A DNA stretch of 13,366 nucleotides, taken from an uncultured Clostridia bacterium (GTDB lineage: Bacteria > Bacillota > Clostridia > Oscillospirales > CAG-272). Numbering within the stretch: the stretch's first letter is position 1; each line of letters starts with the position of its first letter. Shown here in pieces: positions 6,717 to 12,915 of this stretch. Made by a program: the position numbers and the translations under genes. The stretch lies in contig CAMJDE010000024.1 in NCBI GenBank assembly GCA_946404295.1, positions 1 through 13,366 on the forward strand, in the 5' to 3' direction. The notes beneath the pieces were generated by a model. The model did not search any database and was not told the DNA's origin. It worked only from the letters and a program-made list of their open reading frames with translations.

Positions 6717-7639
6717 AGGATTGCTTTCCTCATCTTTTTCATTTCGCGAACGTCCTCACGGAGGCGTTTCCCGAAAGAACGGTATTCTTTGTGCCGGATG
6801 GATTCAAAGGCGAACAGAAGCAGGGCGATCCGCGCCGAAAGCGCAAAGGACGCGCGGCTCGTATCGGTATACCGTTTCAGGTAATAGAGCCCCGATCGAA
6901 ACGTGTGATAACGGACGAAAGGGCTGACTCCCCCGGTCGATTTGCCTCCCGCGTGGACGACCGTGGCGGCGGGGTCGTAGACCACCTTTTTTCCGTTCTT
7001 GCGGAGAGTGGCGCCGAGAATATCTTCTTCGCAATAGAGGAACGGATATTCGTCGAGGTATCCGATTTTCTCGAGCACGTCTGCGCGGATCATAAAACAG
7101 CACCCCGACACCATCCCCGCGGGATAAAATTTTTCCCGATAGTCGGAATCGGCGTATTCGTAGGCGCGCACCGCCTTTCGCGGGGCGAGAAACGAGAGTC
7201 CCCTGCGCCGGGCGAGAAAGACGCGCGCCGTCAGGATGCCGCGCGTATAACGCTGGATTTCCCCGTCGGGAAGAAGCACGAGCGGTCCCGCGACGGCGCA
7301 GTCGGGTTCCGCCAGAAGGCAGGCGGTCAGCCGATCGACGGCGCCCGGTTGAAAGAGAACGTCGGCGTTGGTCGAGAGGATCGGGTCGCAGCCGTCCGCG
7401 ACGGCGCGGCGGAACCCGAAATTGTTGCCGAAACTGAACCCTCCGTTTTTGCCGCTCTCGAGCACCGTCACATCGTCGGCACCGTCGAACGCCTCCGACA
7501 GCGCGTCAAAAGAACCGTCGGGCGAGTCGTTGTCGACGACGTAAATCCGGTAGGGTCCGTCGGTCGTCTTCCGGACGCTCCCGACGCAGTCGAGAACGTC
7601 GCGGGGCGTTTTGTAGTTCAGTATCACGATCCCGGTCAC
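6713..7639 (-). CDS. GT2 family glycosyltransferase, probable rhamnosyltransferase type
   Basis: The 308-residue product is a GT-A fold, family 2 glycosyltransferase acting in the cytoplasm on the growing lipid-linked unit. Visible motifs are the first strand VILNYKTP (5-12), VVDNDSPDGS (34-43), NGGFSFGNNFGF (65-76), the metal/nucleotide-binding STNADV (89-94) in place of a strict DxD, SGCCFMIR (178-185), and the acidic LYCEEDI (201-207) followed by YDP...H229. This arrangement is shared with the RfbF/WbbL-like subgroup, several members of which transfer rhamnose; with rml genes in the same operon, rhamnosyl transfer is a reasonable inference. The start is GTG at 7639 with GGAAGAGG six bases upstream. 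Its stop overlaps the next gene start as ATGA. It is followed by basic C-terminal residues that may contact the membrane. Confidence 0.9.
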   Translation of the reverse strand: MTGIVILNYKTPRDVLDCVGSVRKTTDGPYRIYVVDNDSPDGSFDALSEAFDGADDVTVLESGKNGGFSFGNNFGFRRAVADGCDPILSTNADVLFQPGAVDRLTACLLAEPDCAVAGPLVLLPDGEIQRYTRGILTARVFLARRRGLSFLAPRKAVRAYEYADSDYREKFYPAGMVSGCCFMIRADVLEKIGYLDEYPFLYCEEDILGATLRKNGKKVVYDPAATVVHAGGKSTGGVSPFVRYHTFRSGLYYLKRYTDTSRASFALSARIALLLFAFESIRHKEYRSFGKRLREDVREMKKMRKAIL

Positions 7640-7660
7640 AAGGCACCTCTTCCGATGCTC

Positions 7661-7671
7661 CGAAGGGTCAG
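7661..7671 (-). repeat. 11-base repeat CTGACCCTTCG, copy 2, across a glycosyltransferase stop
   Basis: This is the same 11-mer as at 5390-5400, again holding the TGA stop of the preceding gene followed by CCCTTCG. It starts the 28-base gap before the next glycosyltransferase. CTTC could pair with GAAG of that gene's ribosome binding site GGAAGAGG. A shorter 8-base core (GACCCTTC) recurs in the leader of the first operon gene at 10476-10483. Confidence 0.4.
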
Positions 7672-8447
7672 TCGGAGCGACGGTTCTTCTCGTATTTTTT
7701 CTTTTTCAGCAGTCCGAACCACATATTCCGGCAGGCGAAAAGGAAGGCGACGACGGCGGAGCGTCCGTCGCAGACGCGGAACAGGTCGTAGTGGCTGCGG
7801 AGTTTCTTCGAGAGTTTGTCGTGGCTGATGCTGACCTTCCGCACGCGGTAGTGGGCGAGCGTCTCTTTCAAGAGAAGCGCGACGGTTCCCTTCCGGCGGA
7901 ACAGTTGCAGGCGGATGGCGTAGTCGTTGTTCTTCTTGACGTCCCCGATCTGGATCAGACCGAAGACCCCGGCGTTGTAGACCATCGTCAGCTGCCCGAC
8001 GTAGTCGTAGCGATACATCTTCTTCCGGTCGACCGTCCGGGGTCCCGAAACGGTGATCCCGAGGGGATTCCCCGTCTCGTCGATCTTGTCGTACTCGGTA
8101 TAGGAAAGAGGGGCGTTCTTCTCCTTCATAAAGGCGATCTGCTTATCGAGTTTGTCGGGCGTCCAGAGATCGTCCGAATCGAGAAAAGCGATCCATTCGC
8201 CCCTCGCCTCGCGGAGCGCGCGGTTGCGTGAAAGAGCCGCTCCGACGTTGGTTTCGTTCTTGAAATAGCGGATGCGTTCGTCGCCAAACGACGCCACGAC
8301 GGCGTCGGTGTCGTCGGTCGAGCAGTCGTCGACGATCAGGAGTTCCAGATTCTCGTAGGTCTGCGCAAGGACCGATCGAATCGACTCCGCAATAAACGGG
8401 GCGGTGTTCCAGGACGGCATCACGACCGAAACGAGTCCGTCAATCAT
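7668..8447 (-). CDS. GT2 family glycosyltransferase
   Basis: The 259-residue product is a canonical family 2 glycosyltransferase. It shows VSVVMPSWN (6-14), QTYENLELLIVDDCSTDDT (29-47), NVGAALSRNRAL (67-78) and the DxD-bearing FLDSDDLW (88-95). It also has NNDYAIRLQLFRRKG, the equivalent of the usual acceptor-side E-D-Y segment, and a basic C-terminus with HYRVRKVSIS. It should add one sugar to the undecaprenyl-linked unit on the cytoplasmic face; the donor cannot be read from sequence. The ATG at 8447 overlaps the end of the phosphoglycosyl transferase gene by eight bases and begins right at the GT2 core. No good ribosome binding site is visible, so initiation probably depends on coupling to the upstream gene. 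A longer frame extends upstream but has no support. Confidence 0.92.
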   Translation of the reverse strand: MIDGLVSVVMPSWNTAPFIAESIRSVLAQTYENLELLIVDDCSTDDTDAVVASFGDERIRYFKNETNVGAALSRNRALREARGEWIAFLDSDDLWTPDKLDKQIAFMKEKNAPLSYTEYDKIDETGNPLGITVSGPRTVDRKKMYRYDYVGQLTMVYNAGVFGLIQIGDVKKNNDYAIRLQLFRRKGTVALLLKETLAHYRVRKVSISHDKLSKKLRSHYDLFRVCDGRSAVVAFLFACRNMWFGLLKKKKYEKNRRSD

Positions 8448-9168
8448 GTTTGTCTTCGCTTTCTGTCTTTTCGTTCTTCTTGCCTTCGCCCCCACCGAGG
8501 GCGGCAAACAGCGTTTTCGCGAGGATTCCGAGGTCGTGCGCGACCCCGACGCGGGAGAGTTCCTCGAGATTGTATTTCATCTTTTCGGGCAGGATCTTCC
8601 GGAGATAGACTTCGTCGGCGTTCTCCGCCGATTCCAACAGTTCCGCCTCGTCCTTGAAGCGGATGCTCGCAAGCCCCGTCACCCCCGCCGGCATCAGGAG
8701 AGTCGCCGTCATCTCGGGGGTGTAGGCGGCAACGTACTCGGGTACCTCCGGGCGCGTCCCGACGAGGGTCATTTTCCCTTCGAGGACGTCGATCAGCTGG
8801 CTGATCTCGTCGAGTCGGAAGCGGCGGATAAACCGACCGACCCGCGTGACGCGGGGATCGTCCTTCACCGTGACGGACGCGCCGGGATCGGTGCGGACCT
8901 TCATCGAGCGGAATTTGTGGATGCGGAAGGGGCGCCCGTACCTCGTCACGCGCGTCTGCCGAAAGAAGACCGGTCCCCGGCTGTCCAATTTGATCGCGAC
9001 GGCAAGGAGCAGGAAAAGCGGCAGGAGCAGAATCAACAGAACGAGCGACAAAAGAACGTCGAACGCCCGCTTCAAGAACCGACCGACCCGCTTTCGGCGA
9101 AGGGCGTCGTAATAGGGACGCACCTCGGGTGTCCGCATCGCAACGGGCAGGTCCTCCCAGCGTTTCAT
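8440..9168 (-). CDS. Initiating phosphoglycosyl transferase (bacterial sugar transferase family)
   Basis: This monotopic enzyme transfers a sugar-1-phosphate from a UDP-sugar to undecaprenyl phosphate and so begins the repeat unit. The 242-residue product has the full family signature: KRAFD (33-37), one hydrophobic re-entrant segment (38-59) with the helix-breaking Pro50, SRGPVFFRQ (63-71), FRIHKFRSM (81-89), DDPRVTRVGRFIRR (103-116), the catalytic Asp-Glu pair in LDEISQL (119-125), and LVGTRPEVPEY (135-145). It lacks the multi-helix N-terminus of WcaJ/WbaP, so it is the small PglC-like form. The VGTRPEVPEY variant of the usual VGPRP motif fits a group I associate with clostridia. The ATG follows GGAGAG by eight bases and overlaps the aminotransferase stop as ATGA. 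That pairing suggests an amino-dideoxy sugar substrate (inference). Confidence 0.95.
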   Translation of the reverse strand: MKRWEDLPVAMRTPEVRPYYDALRRKRVGRFLKRAFDVLLSLVLLILLLPLFLLLAVAIKLDSRGPVFFRQTRVTRYGRPFRIHKFRSMKVRTDPGASVTVKDDPRVTRVGRFIRRFRLDEISQLIDVLEGKMTLVGTRPEVPEYVAAYTPEMTATLLMPAGVTGLASIRFKDEAELLESAENADEVYLRKILPEKMKYNLEELSRVGVAHDLGILAKTLFAALGGGEGKKNEKTESEDKHD

Positions 9169-10445
9169 CCGACCGTCTCTCCGAGGATCTTCCCGTAACG
9201 GTCGATCACATAGTCGATCATCTCGTCGGTCAGGCAGGTGTGGAGCGGAAGGGTGATTTCGTTCTGGTACTGGGCAAAGGCGTTCGGGAAATCCTTGACG
9301 TCAAAGCCGAGGTCGCGGTAGGCGCTCAGCATCGGGAGCGGCTTGTAATGCACGTTGGAAGACACGCCCGCCTCGCCGAGTTTTGTGATGATCTCGCGGC
9401 GCAGTTCGTCCCCGATCGGGTTTCCGTTCGAGTCGAATACCCGCGTGATATAGAGATGTCCCGAAGACGAATGGTCCGGCGTGTAGTGGTCGAGCGTCCG
9501 GACCCCGAGCGGGCGGAACGCCGCGTCGTAACGCGAAATGATCTCGCGGCGGCGCGCGAGCATACCGGGATACCGACGGAATTGCGCCAGTCCGATCGAA
9601 GCCATAATGTCGGTCATATTGCACTTATACCACGGAGCGACGACGTCGTACTCCCAGGTACCGGGACCGACCTTGTTGAACGCGTCCTTGCTCTGCCCGT
9701 GCAGCGAGAGCAGCTGCAGGGTGTGGTAGATCTCTTCGCTGTCGATCCCCTTGATCGGTCTCCAGGTGAGACAGCCTCCCTCCCCTGTCGTAAAGTTCTT
9801 CACGGCATGGAAAGAGAAGGACGAGAAATCGGCGACGTTGCCGACCCGTCTGCCGTGCCATTCGGCACCGAAGGCGTGGGCGGTATCCGCCGCGACGGCG
9901 ATTCTGCCGATCGCCTCCTGGATCGGGGTCGAGGGGCGGAACAGGCTCTTTTTCGCTTCGACGACGGAAAACAGGGCGTCGTAGTCGCAGGGTACGCCGC
10001 CGAGGTCAACCGGGATGATTGCCTTGGTCTTTTCGGTAATCGCATCCGCGACGGCGCCGTAGTCTGCTTCAAGCCGATCCTTCTGCACGTCGACGATCTT
10101 CAGAGTCGCGCCGACGTGACACACGACCGACGCCGATGCGGTGTAGGTGTAGGCGGGAACGATGACCTCGTCCCCGGGACCGATCCCGAGAATGCGAAGC
10201 GCCATCTCGGCGCAGGCGGTCTGGCTGTTCAGCGCGACGCAACGCGGCAAGCCGCCCTCGGTCTCTCCGGTACCGATCCAGGCGGCGATTTCTTTTTCGA
10301 GTTTTTTGGTTTTCGGTCCGGTCGTGATCCAACCGGAGCGGAGCGTGTCGGCGACCTCGTTGATCTCGTCCTCTCCCACGTCGGGCGGGGAGAAGGGGAC
10401 TTCAAACGTATTCTCGCGAGGATCGTTCTCAAGGGGATAGTTCAT
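9165..10445 (-). CDS. DegT/DnrJ/EryC1/StrS family sugar aminotransferase
   Basis: This is a PLP-dependent aminotransferase that converts a 4-keto-6-deoxy nucleotide sugar to the amino sugar using, typically, glutamate. The 426-residue product shows the family N-terminus PFSPPDVGEDEI (17-28) and SGWITTGPKT (37-46), ALNSQTACAEMAL (71-83), PAYTYTAS (97-104), VDLGGVPCDYDAL (146-158), DTAHAFGA (187-194) and the Schiff-base Lys216 in SFHAVKNFTTGEGG (211-224). Its closest functional analogues by motif are PglE/PseC-like enzymes on UDP-sugars; exact substrate and stereochemistry are not decidable here. The ATG has an excellent AAAGGAG five bases upstream. It is the first gene of the polysaccharide operon, read from the promoter at 10523-10551 and preceded by a hairpin leader. 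Its stop overlaps the start of the phosphoglycosyl transferase, supporting a shared pathway. Confidence 0.93.
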   Translation of the reverse strand: MNYPLENDPRENTFEVPFSPPDVGEDEINEVADTLRSGWITTGPKTKKLEKEIAAWIGTGETEGGLPRCVALNSQTACAEMALRILGIGPGDEVIVPAYTYTASASVVCHVGATLKIVDVQKDRLEADYGAVADAITEKTKAIIPVDLGGVPCDYDALFSVVEAKKSLFRPSTPIQEAIGRIAVAADTAHAFGAEWHGRRVGNVADFSSFSFHAVKNFTTGEGGCLTWRPIKGIDSEEIYHTLQLLSLHGQSKDAFNKVGPGTWEYDVVAPWYKCNMTDIMASIGLAQFRRYPGMLARRREIISRYDAAFRPLGVRTLDHYTPDHSSSGHLYITRVFDSNGNPIGDELRREIITKLGEAGVSSNVHYKPLPMLSAYRDLGFDVKDFPNAFAQYQNEITLPLHTCLTDEMIDYVIDRYGKILGETVG

Positions 10446-10489
10446 AGTTGCTCCTTTTTCCGCCGGACTGCGGCGGAAGGGTCGATCAT
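10442..10489 (-). other. Possible 15-codon leader ORF coupled to the aminotransferase start
   Basis: An ATG in the leader opens a frame encoding MIDPSAAVRRKKEQL. It ends in a TGA that overlaps the aminotransferase ATG as ATGA, the same junction seen between several genes of the operon. It runs through the leader hairpin and the ribosome binding site. No clear ribosome binding site precedes it, so it may be fortuitous. Confidence 0.2.
10458..10478 (-). promoter_or_regulatory. Leader hairpin directly abutting the aminotransferase ribosome binding site
   Basis: In the transcript the arms TTCCGCCG and CGGCGGAA pair perfectly (8 bp) around a 5-base loop. They are followed within two bases by the AGGAG of the first operon gene. 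The following bases are A-rich, not a T-run, so it is not an intrinsic terminator. It may protect the 5' end of the mRNA or tune ribosome access; CC just before the stem could also pair with GG of the ribosome binding site across a short A bulge. Confidence 0.5.
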
Positions 10490-10522
10490 TTTCGCGGTTT
10501 TGTGATTAGCCCATACGGATTC

Positions 10523-10551
10523 ATATTAGCATATTGTGACGAAAAAGTCAA
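10523..10551 (-). promoter_or_regulatory. Extended -10 sigma-A-type promoter of the polysaccharide operon
   Basis: Reading on the minus strand there is a TTGACT -35 hexamer (10546-10551), a 17-base spacer, and a TAATAT -10 hexamer (10523-10528). TG lies one base before the -10, an extended -10 element. The upstream 20 bases are AT-rich, like an UP element, in otherwise GC-rich DNA. Transcription would begin near 10516, giving a leader of about 70 bases before the aminotransferase ATG. It is the only good promoter match I found in the window. Confidence 0.8.
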
Positions 10552-10585
10552 TATTATTCATACAATAGAATGCGCGCACGCGTAG

Positions 10586-10614
10586 AAAAAATCAGTCGAA
10601 AAGTCCGTATTTTT
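10586..10614 (-). terminator. Weak terminator-like A/T hairpin at the end of the ECF operon
   Basis: The end of the S-component gene can fold: AAAAAT pairs with the A of the stop codon plus five T residues, and inner CGG pairs with CTG (one wobble) around a 9-base loop. The T-run directly follows the stop. The stem is mostly A-U and partly coding, so efficiency would be poor; read-through into the polysaccharide operon is possible. Confidence 0.2.
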
Positions 10615-11275
10615 GTTTGAGACGGTCGGTTTTGCGAAGGATCGGGCGGGTGAGGACCAAAAGGAACAGGACGTTTGAGACGGCGTAGAGGACGGTGAAC
10701 GGGAGCCCCGGGGCGAGGAAGGTCAGGTACGCCGCGGGGAGCAGGGTCCCGGTCGCGGCGACCGTCGTCCAGAGGTCGGTGAGCGCCGAAAAGAGGACGC
10801 CGCCGAGCACGCCGAGAAAACCGAGGAGAAGCGGGTTTTTCCGCAGACGCGAACGCGAAAAGAGCCCGGCAAGGAAGCCGACCGCACCCCACGCGAACAT
10901 CTGGAACGCCGTCCAGGGTCCCTGCCCGAAGAAGAAGTTGGAGAGCAGCGCCGTCGCCGCGCCGGTCATAAACCCGGCGAGGGGACCGAAGGAGAGCCCC
11001 GTCAGGATCACGACGGCGGAGACCGGTTTGAAGCCGGGGAGCGGAGCGAAGAGCACGCGCCCGACGACCGAGATCCCGGTCATCACGGCGATCGCGGCGA
11101 GTTCGCGCGCCCCGCTGCGCCGCCACTCAAAGATAATCAGGGCGGGGAGCGTCAGAAGGAACGCGAGAAGCGGAAAGGCGAGCCGATATTGCCCCCGAAA
11201 CCATAAAAACGCGTCGAAAAGGGCGAGAACCCCCCCGAGAGAAAGCAAAAAGACGCGGGTACGGGTCGACGTCAT
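10592..11275 (-). CDS. ECF transporter S component (substrate-binding membrane protein)
   Basis: The 227-residue product is a small integral membrane protein that should bind a vitamin or similar micronutrient and dock on the EcfT/EcfA module. It has about six or seven hydrophobic segments. The core ARELAAIAVMTGIS (56-69), GRVLFAPLPGFKPVSAVVIL (72-91), SFGPLAGFMTGAATALLSNF (95-114) and FFGQGPWTAFQMFAWG (115-130) follows the pattern of ECF S components, including the small-residue A-x3-A-like face of the first core helix. An extra N-terminal hydrophobic region of about 50 residues precedes that core. The ATG overlaps the ATPase stop as ATGA and has GGGGGAG five bases upstream. The substrate is unknown; cobalamin-type, riboflavin-type and other vitamins are all possible. 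A much longer open frame upstream is the ATPase gene read out of frame. Confidence 0.87.
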   Translation of the reverse strand: MTSTRTRVFLLSLGGVLALFDAFLWFRGQYRLAFPLLAFLLTLPALIIFEWRRSGARELAAIAVMTGISVVGRVLFAPLPGFKPVSAVVILTGLSFGPLAGFMTGAATALLSNFFFGQGPWTAFQMFAWGAVGFLAGLFSRSRLRKNPLLLGFLGVLGGVLFSALTDLWTTVAATGTLLPAAYLTFLAPGLPFTVLYAVSNVLFLLVLTRPILRKTDRLKQKYGLFD

Positions 11276-12915
11276 CCGATCTCCCCCTTTCGTCCGGCGA
11301 GGGTGGAGACGACCTCTTCCGGGGTGAGGCAGAGCGGAAGAAGGTCGCGCGTCAGCCGCACCGCCTGCGTGGTGTAGAAGCGGTTGGAGGAAAAGAACGA
11401 CCGGGTATCGGCGCCCCCCGTAAGGCGCGCGTTGAAGAAAGCGGCGCAGCGGTCGGAGACCGCGGCGGCAAAACCGAGATCGTGGGTCGCGAAGAGGATC
11501 GCGCGTCCCTTTGCCGCCAATTCGCGGAGGATCGCGGCGAGTTCCTCTTTTGCCGTCGGGTCGAGCCCAACCGTCGGTTCGTCGAGAAGCAGGACGCGCG
11601 GCGAGAGCAGGAGCAGTTTGGCGAGCGCGAGCCGGGTCTGTTCCCCGCCGCTGATATCGTACGGGTGCGCGTCGAGCAGTCCCCCGAGCGAGAGCCTTTC
11701 GGCGACGCGCCCGATCGCCTCCTCCCCGTCGGGGAGAGCGCGAGCCGTCTCTTCGAGTTCCTCCTTCACGCTGTCGCGGGCGAAGAGGAGCGCGGGGTTC
11801 TGCGGAAGGTAGCAGATCGCCCCCCGTCCGGTCCGGGGCGTTCCCTTTTTGCCGTCGTAGCGGACGGCGCCGGCGACGGGGCGCAGGATGCCCGCGAGCA
11901 GTTTGATCAGCGTGGTCTTTCCAGCACCGTTCGGACCGACGACCGAGAGGATCTCGCCCGCGTGCAGCGTGCAGGCGACGTCGCGCACGACGTCGGGTTC
12001 GTTTCTGCCGTAGCGGAACCAGACCCCATTCGCCGAGAGCACGGGGGCGCCGTCTTTTCGGGGCTCGGGGTCGGGCTCGTCCGAGGGGATCGGCTCGCCC
12101 GGAAGCGTCGCGAGGCGCGCGCGTCCGTCCCGCACTGAAAGCGGGAGATCCTCGGTCTCCCCCGCGAGGCGGAAGACCCGCGGCACGGTCGGAAGGAAGG
12201 CGAGCGCCGTTTCGTCCGCCGTCGCGGCGAAGTCGGCGGGCGGCAGGACCGAGACGACTTTCCCCCCCTCCATATACGCGACGCGGTCGACCGACGAAAA
12301 GAGTTCCTCGGTATCGTGACCCGCGAGGATCACCGTCACGCCCGCCTCTTCGTTGACGCGGCGGATCGCCGAGAGAAAGCGGAGTTTCGCCGGGGGATCG
12401 AGCCGCGTGACCGGCTCGTCGAAGAGCAGGACGCGCGGGCGCAGGGCAAGGGCGGCGGCGAGGTTGACGAGTTGTTTTTCCCCGCCCGAGAGTTCGGCGA
12501 TCTTCTTCGGAGCAAGGTGCGAGACGCCGAGAAAATCCGCCGCCTCGGCGACCCGACCCGGGATCAGCGACCCCTCGACCCCGACGGCTTCGAGCCCGAA
12601 AGCGATCTCGGCAAACACCGTGTCGCAGACCGCCTGACGCTCGGGATCCTGCCCGACGAAACCGATCTCGGTCGCGGCGTCGCGGGGCGAAAGTTCCCCG
12701 ATCGGCGTGCCGCCGAGCGTGACCGTCCCCGTCCGCTTTCCGTGGGGGGCGAGCGCGGGTTTGAGGGAACGCAGAAGCGTGGTTTTCCCGCATCCGCTCC
12801 GCCCGACGACGAGCAGGAACTCCCCCTCTCCGACCGAGAGCGAACACCCGGCGAGGGCGGGGGTCGACGACCCGTTATAGGTAAAGGTCAGATCCGTGAC
12901 CGTAAGATATGCCAT
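11272..12915 (-). CDS. Fused two-domain ECF transporter ATPase (EcfA1-EcfA2 type)
   Basis: The 547-residue product carries two ABC ATPase domains that power the ECF transporter on the cytoplasmic side. Domain 1 has Walker A GRSGCGKT (38-45), Q-loop Gln89, signature LSGGE (142-146), Walker B LLFDEP with Glu167, D-loop RLDPP and switch His200. Domain 2 has GPNGAGKT (327-334), Gln372, ISGGE (421-425), LLLDEP with Glu446, GLDP and switch His478. Both sites look catalytically complete. An acidic, Pro-rich linker (about 240-292) joins them. The tail after residue 498 includes FFSSNRFYTT (507-516). The ATG at 12915 lies within the end of the EcfT gene (28-base overlap) and follows an AAGGAAAGGA tract. 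The stop overlaps the S-component start. The N-terminus MAYLTVTDLTFTY fits the family exactly. Confidence 0.95.
   Translation of the reverse strand: MAYLTVTDLTFTYNGSSTPALAGCSLSVGEGEFLLVVGRSGCGKTTLLRSLKPALAPHGKRTGTVTLGGTPIGELSPRDAATEIGFVGQDPERQAVCDTVFAEIAFGLEAVGVEGSLIPGRVAEAADFLGVSHLAPKKIAELSGGEKQLVNLAAALALRPRVLLFDEPVTRLDPPAKLRFLSAIRRVNEEAGVTVILAGHDTEELFSSVDRVAYMEGGKVVSVLPPADFAATADETALAFLPTVPRVFRLAGETEDLPLSVRDGRARLATLPGEPIPSDEPDPEPRKDGAPVLSANGVWFRYGRNEPDVVRDVACTLHAGEILSVVGPNGAGKTTLIKLLAGILRPVAGAVRYDGKKGTPRTGRGAICYLPQNPALLFARDSVKEELEETARALPDGEEAIGRVAERLSLGGLLDAHPYDISGGEQTRLALAKLLLLSPRVLLLDEPTVGLDPTAKEELAAILRELAAKGRAILFATHDLGFAAAVSDRCAAFFNARLTGGADTRSFFSSNRFYTTQAVRLTRDLLPLCLTPEEVVSTLAGRKGEIG

Noticed and set aside
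10458..10478. Leader hairpin as an intrinsic terminator
   Set aside because: Neither strand has a T-run after the stem; on the transcribed side it is followed by A residues and the ribosome binding site.
9129..10505. Plus-strand open frame of 458 codons opposite the aminotransferase
   Set aside because: It runs antisense to a fully motif-supported aminotransferase, its product has no recognisable domain, and the codon pattern follows the opposite strand.
10592..12847. Single 751-codon minus-strand frame suggesting a fusion of an Arg-rich protein with the S component
   Set aside because: The upstream 520 or so residues are the ATPase gene read in the wrong frame. The S component starts at its own ATG with a ribosome binding site and an ATGA overlap.
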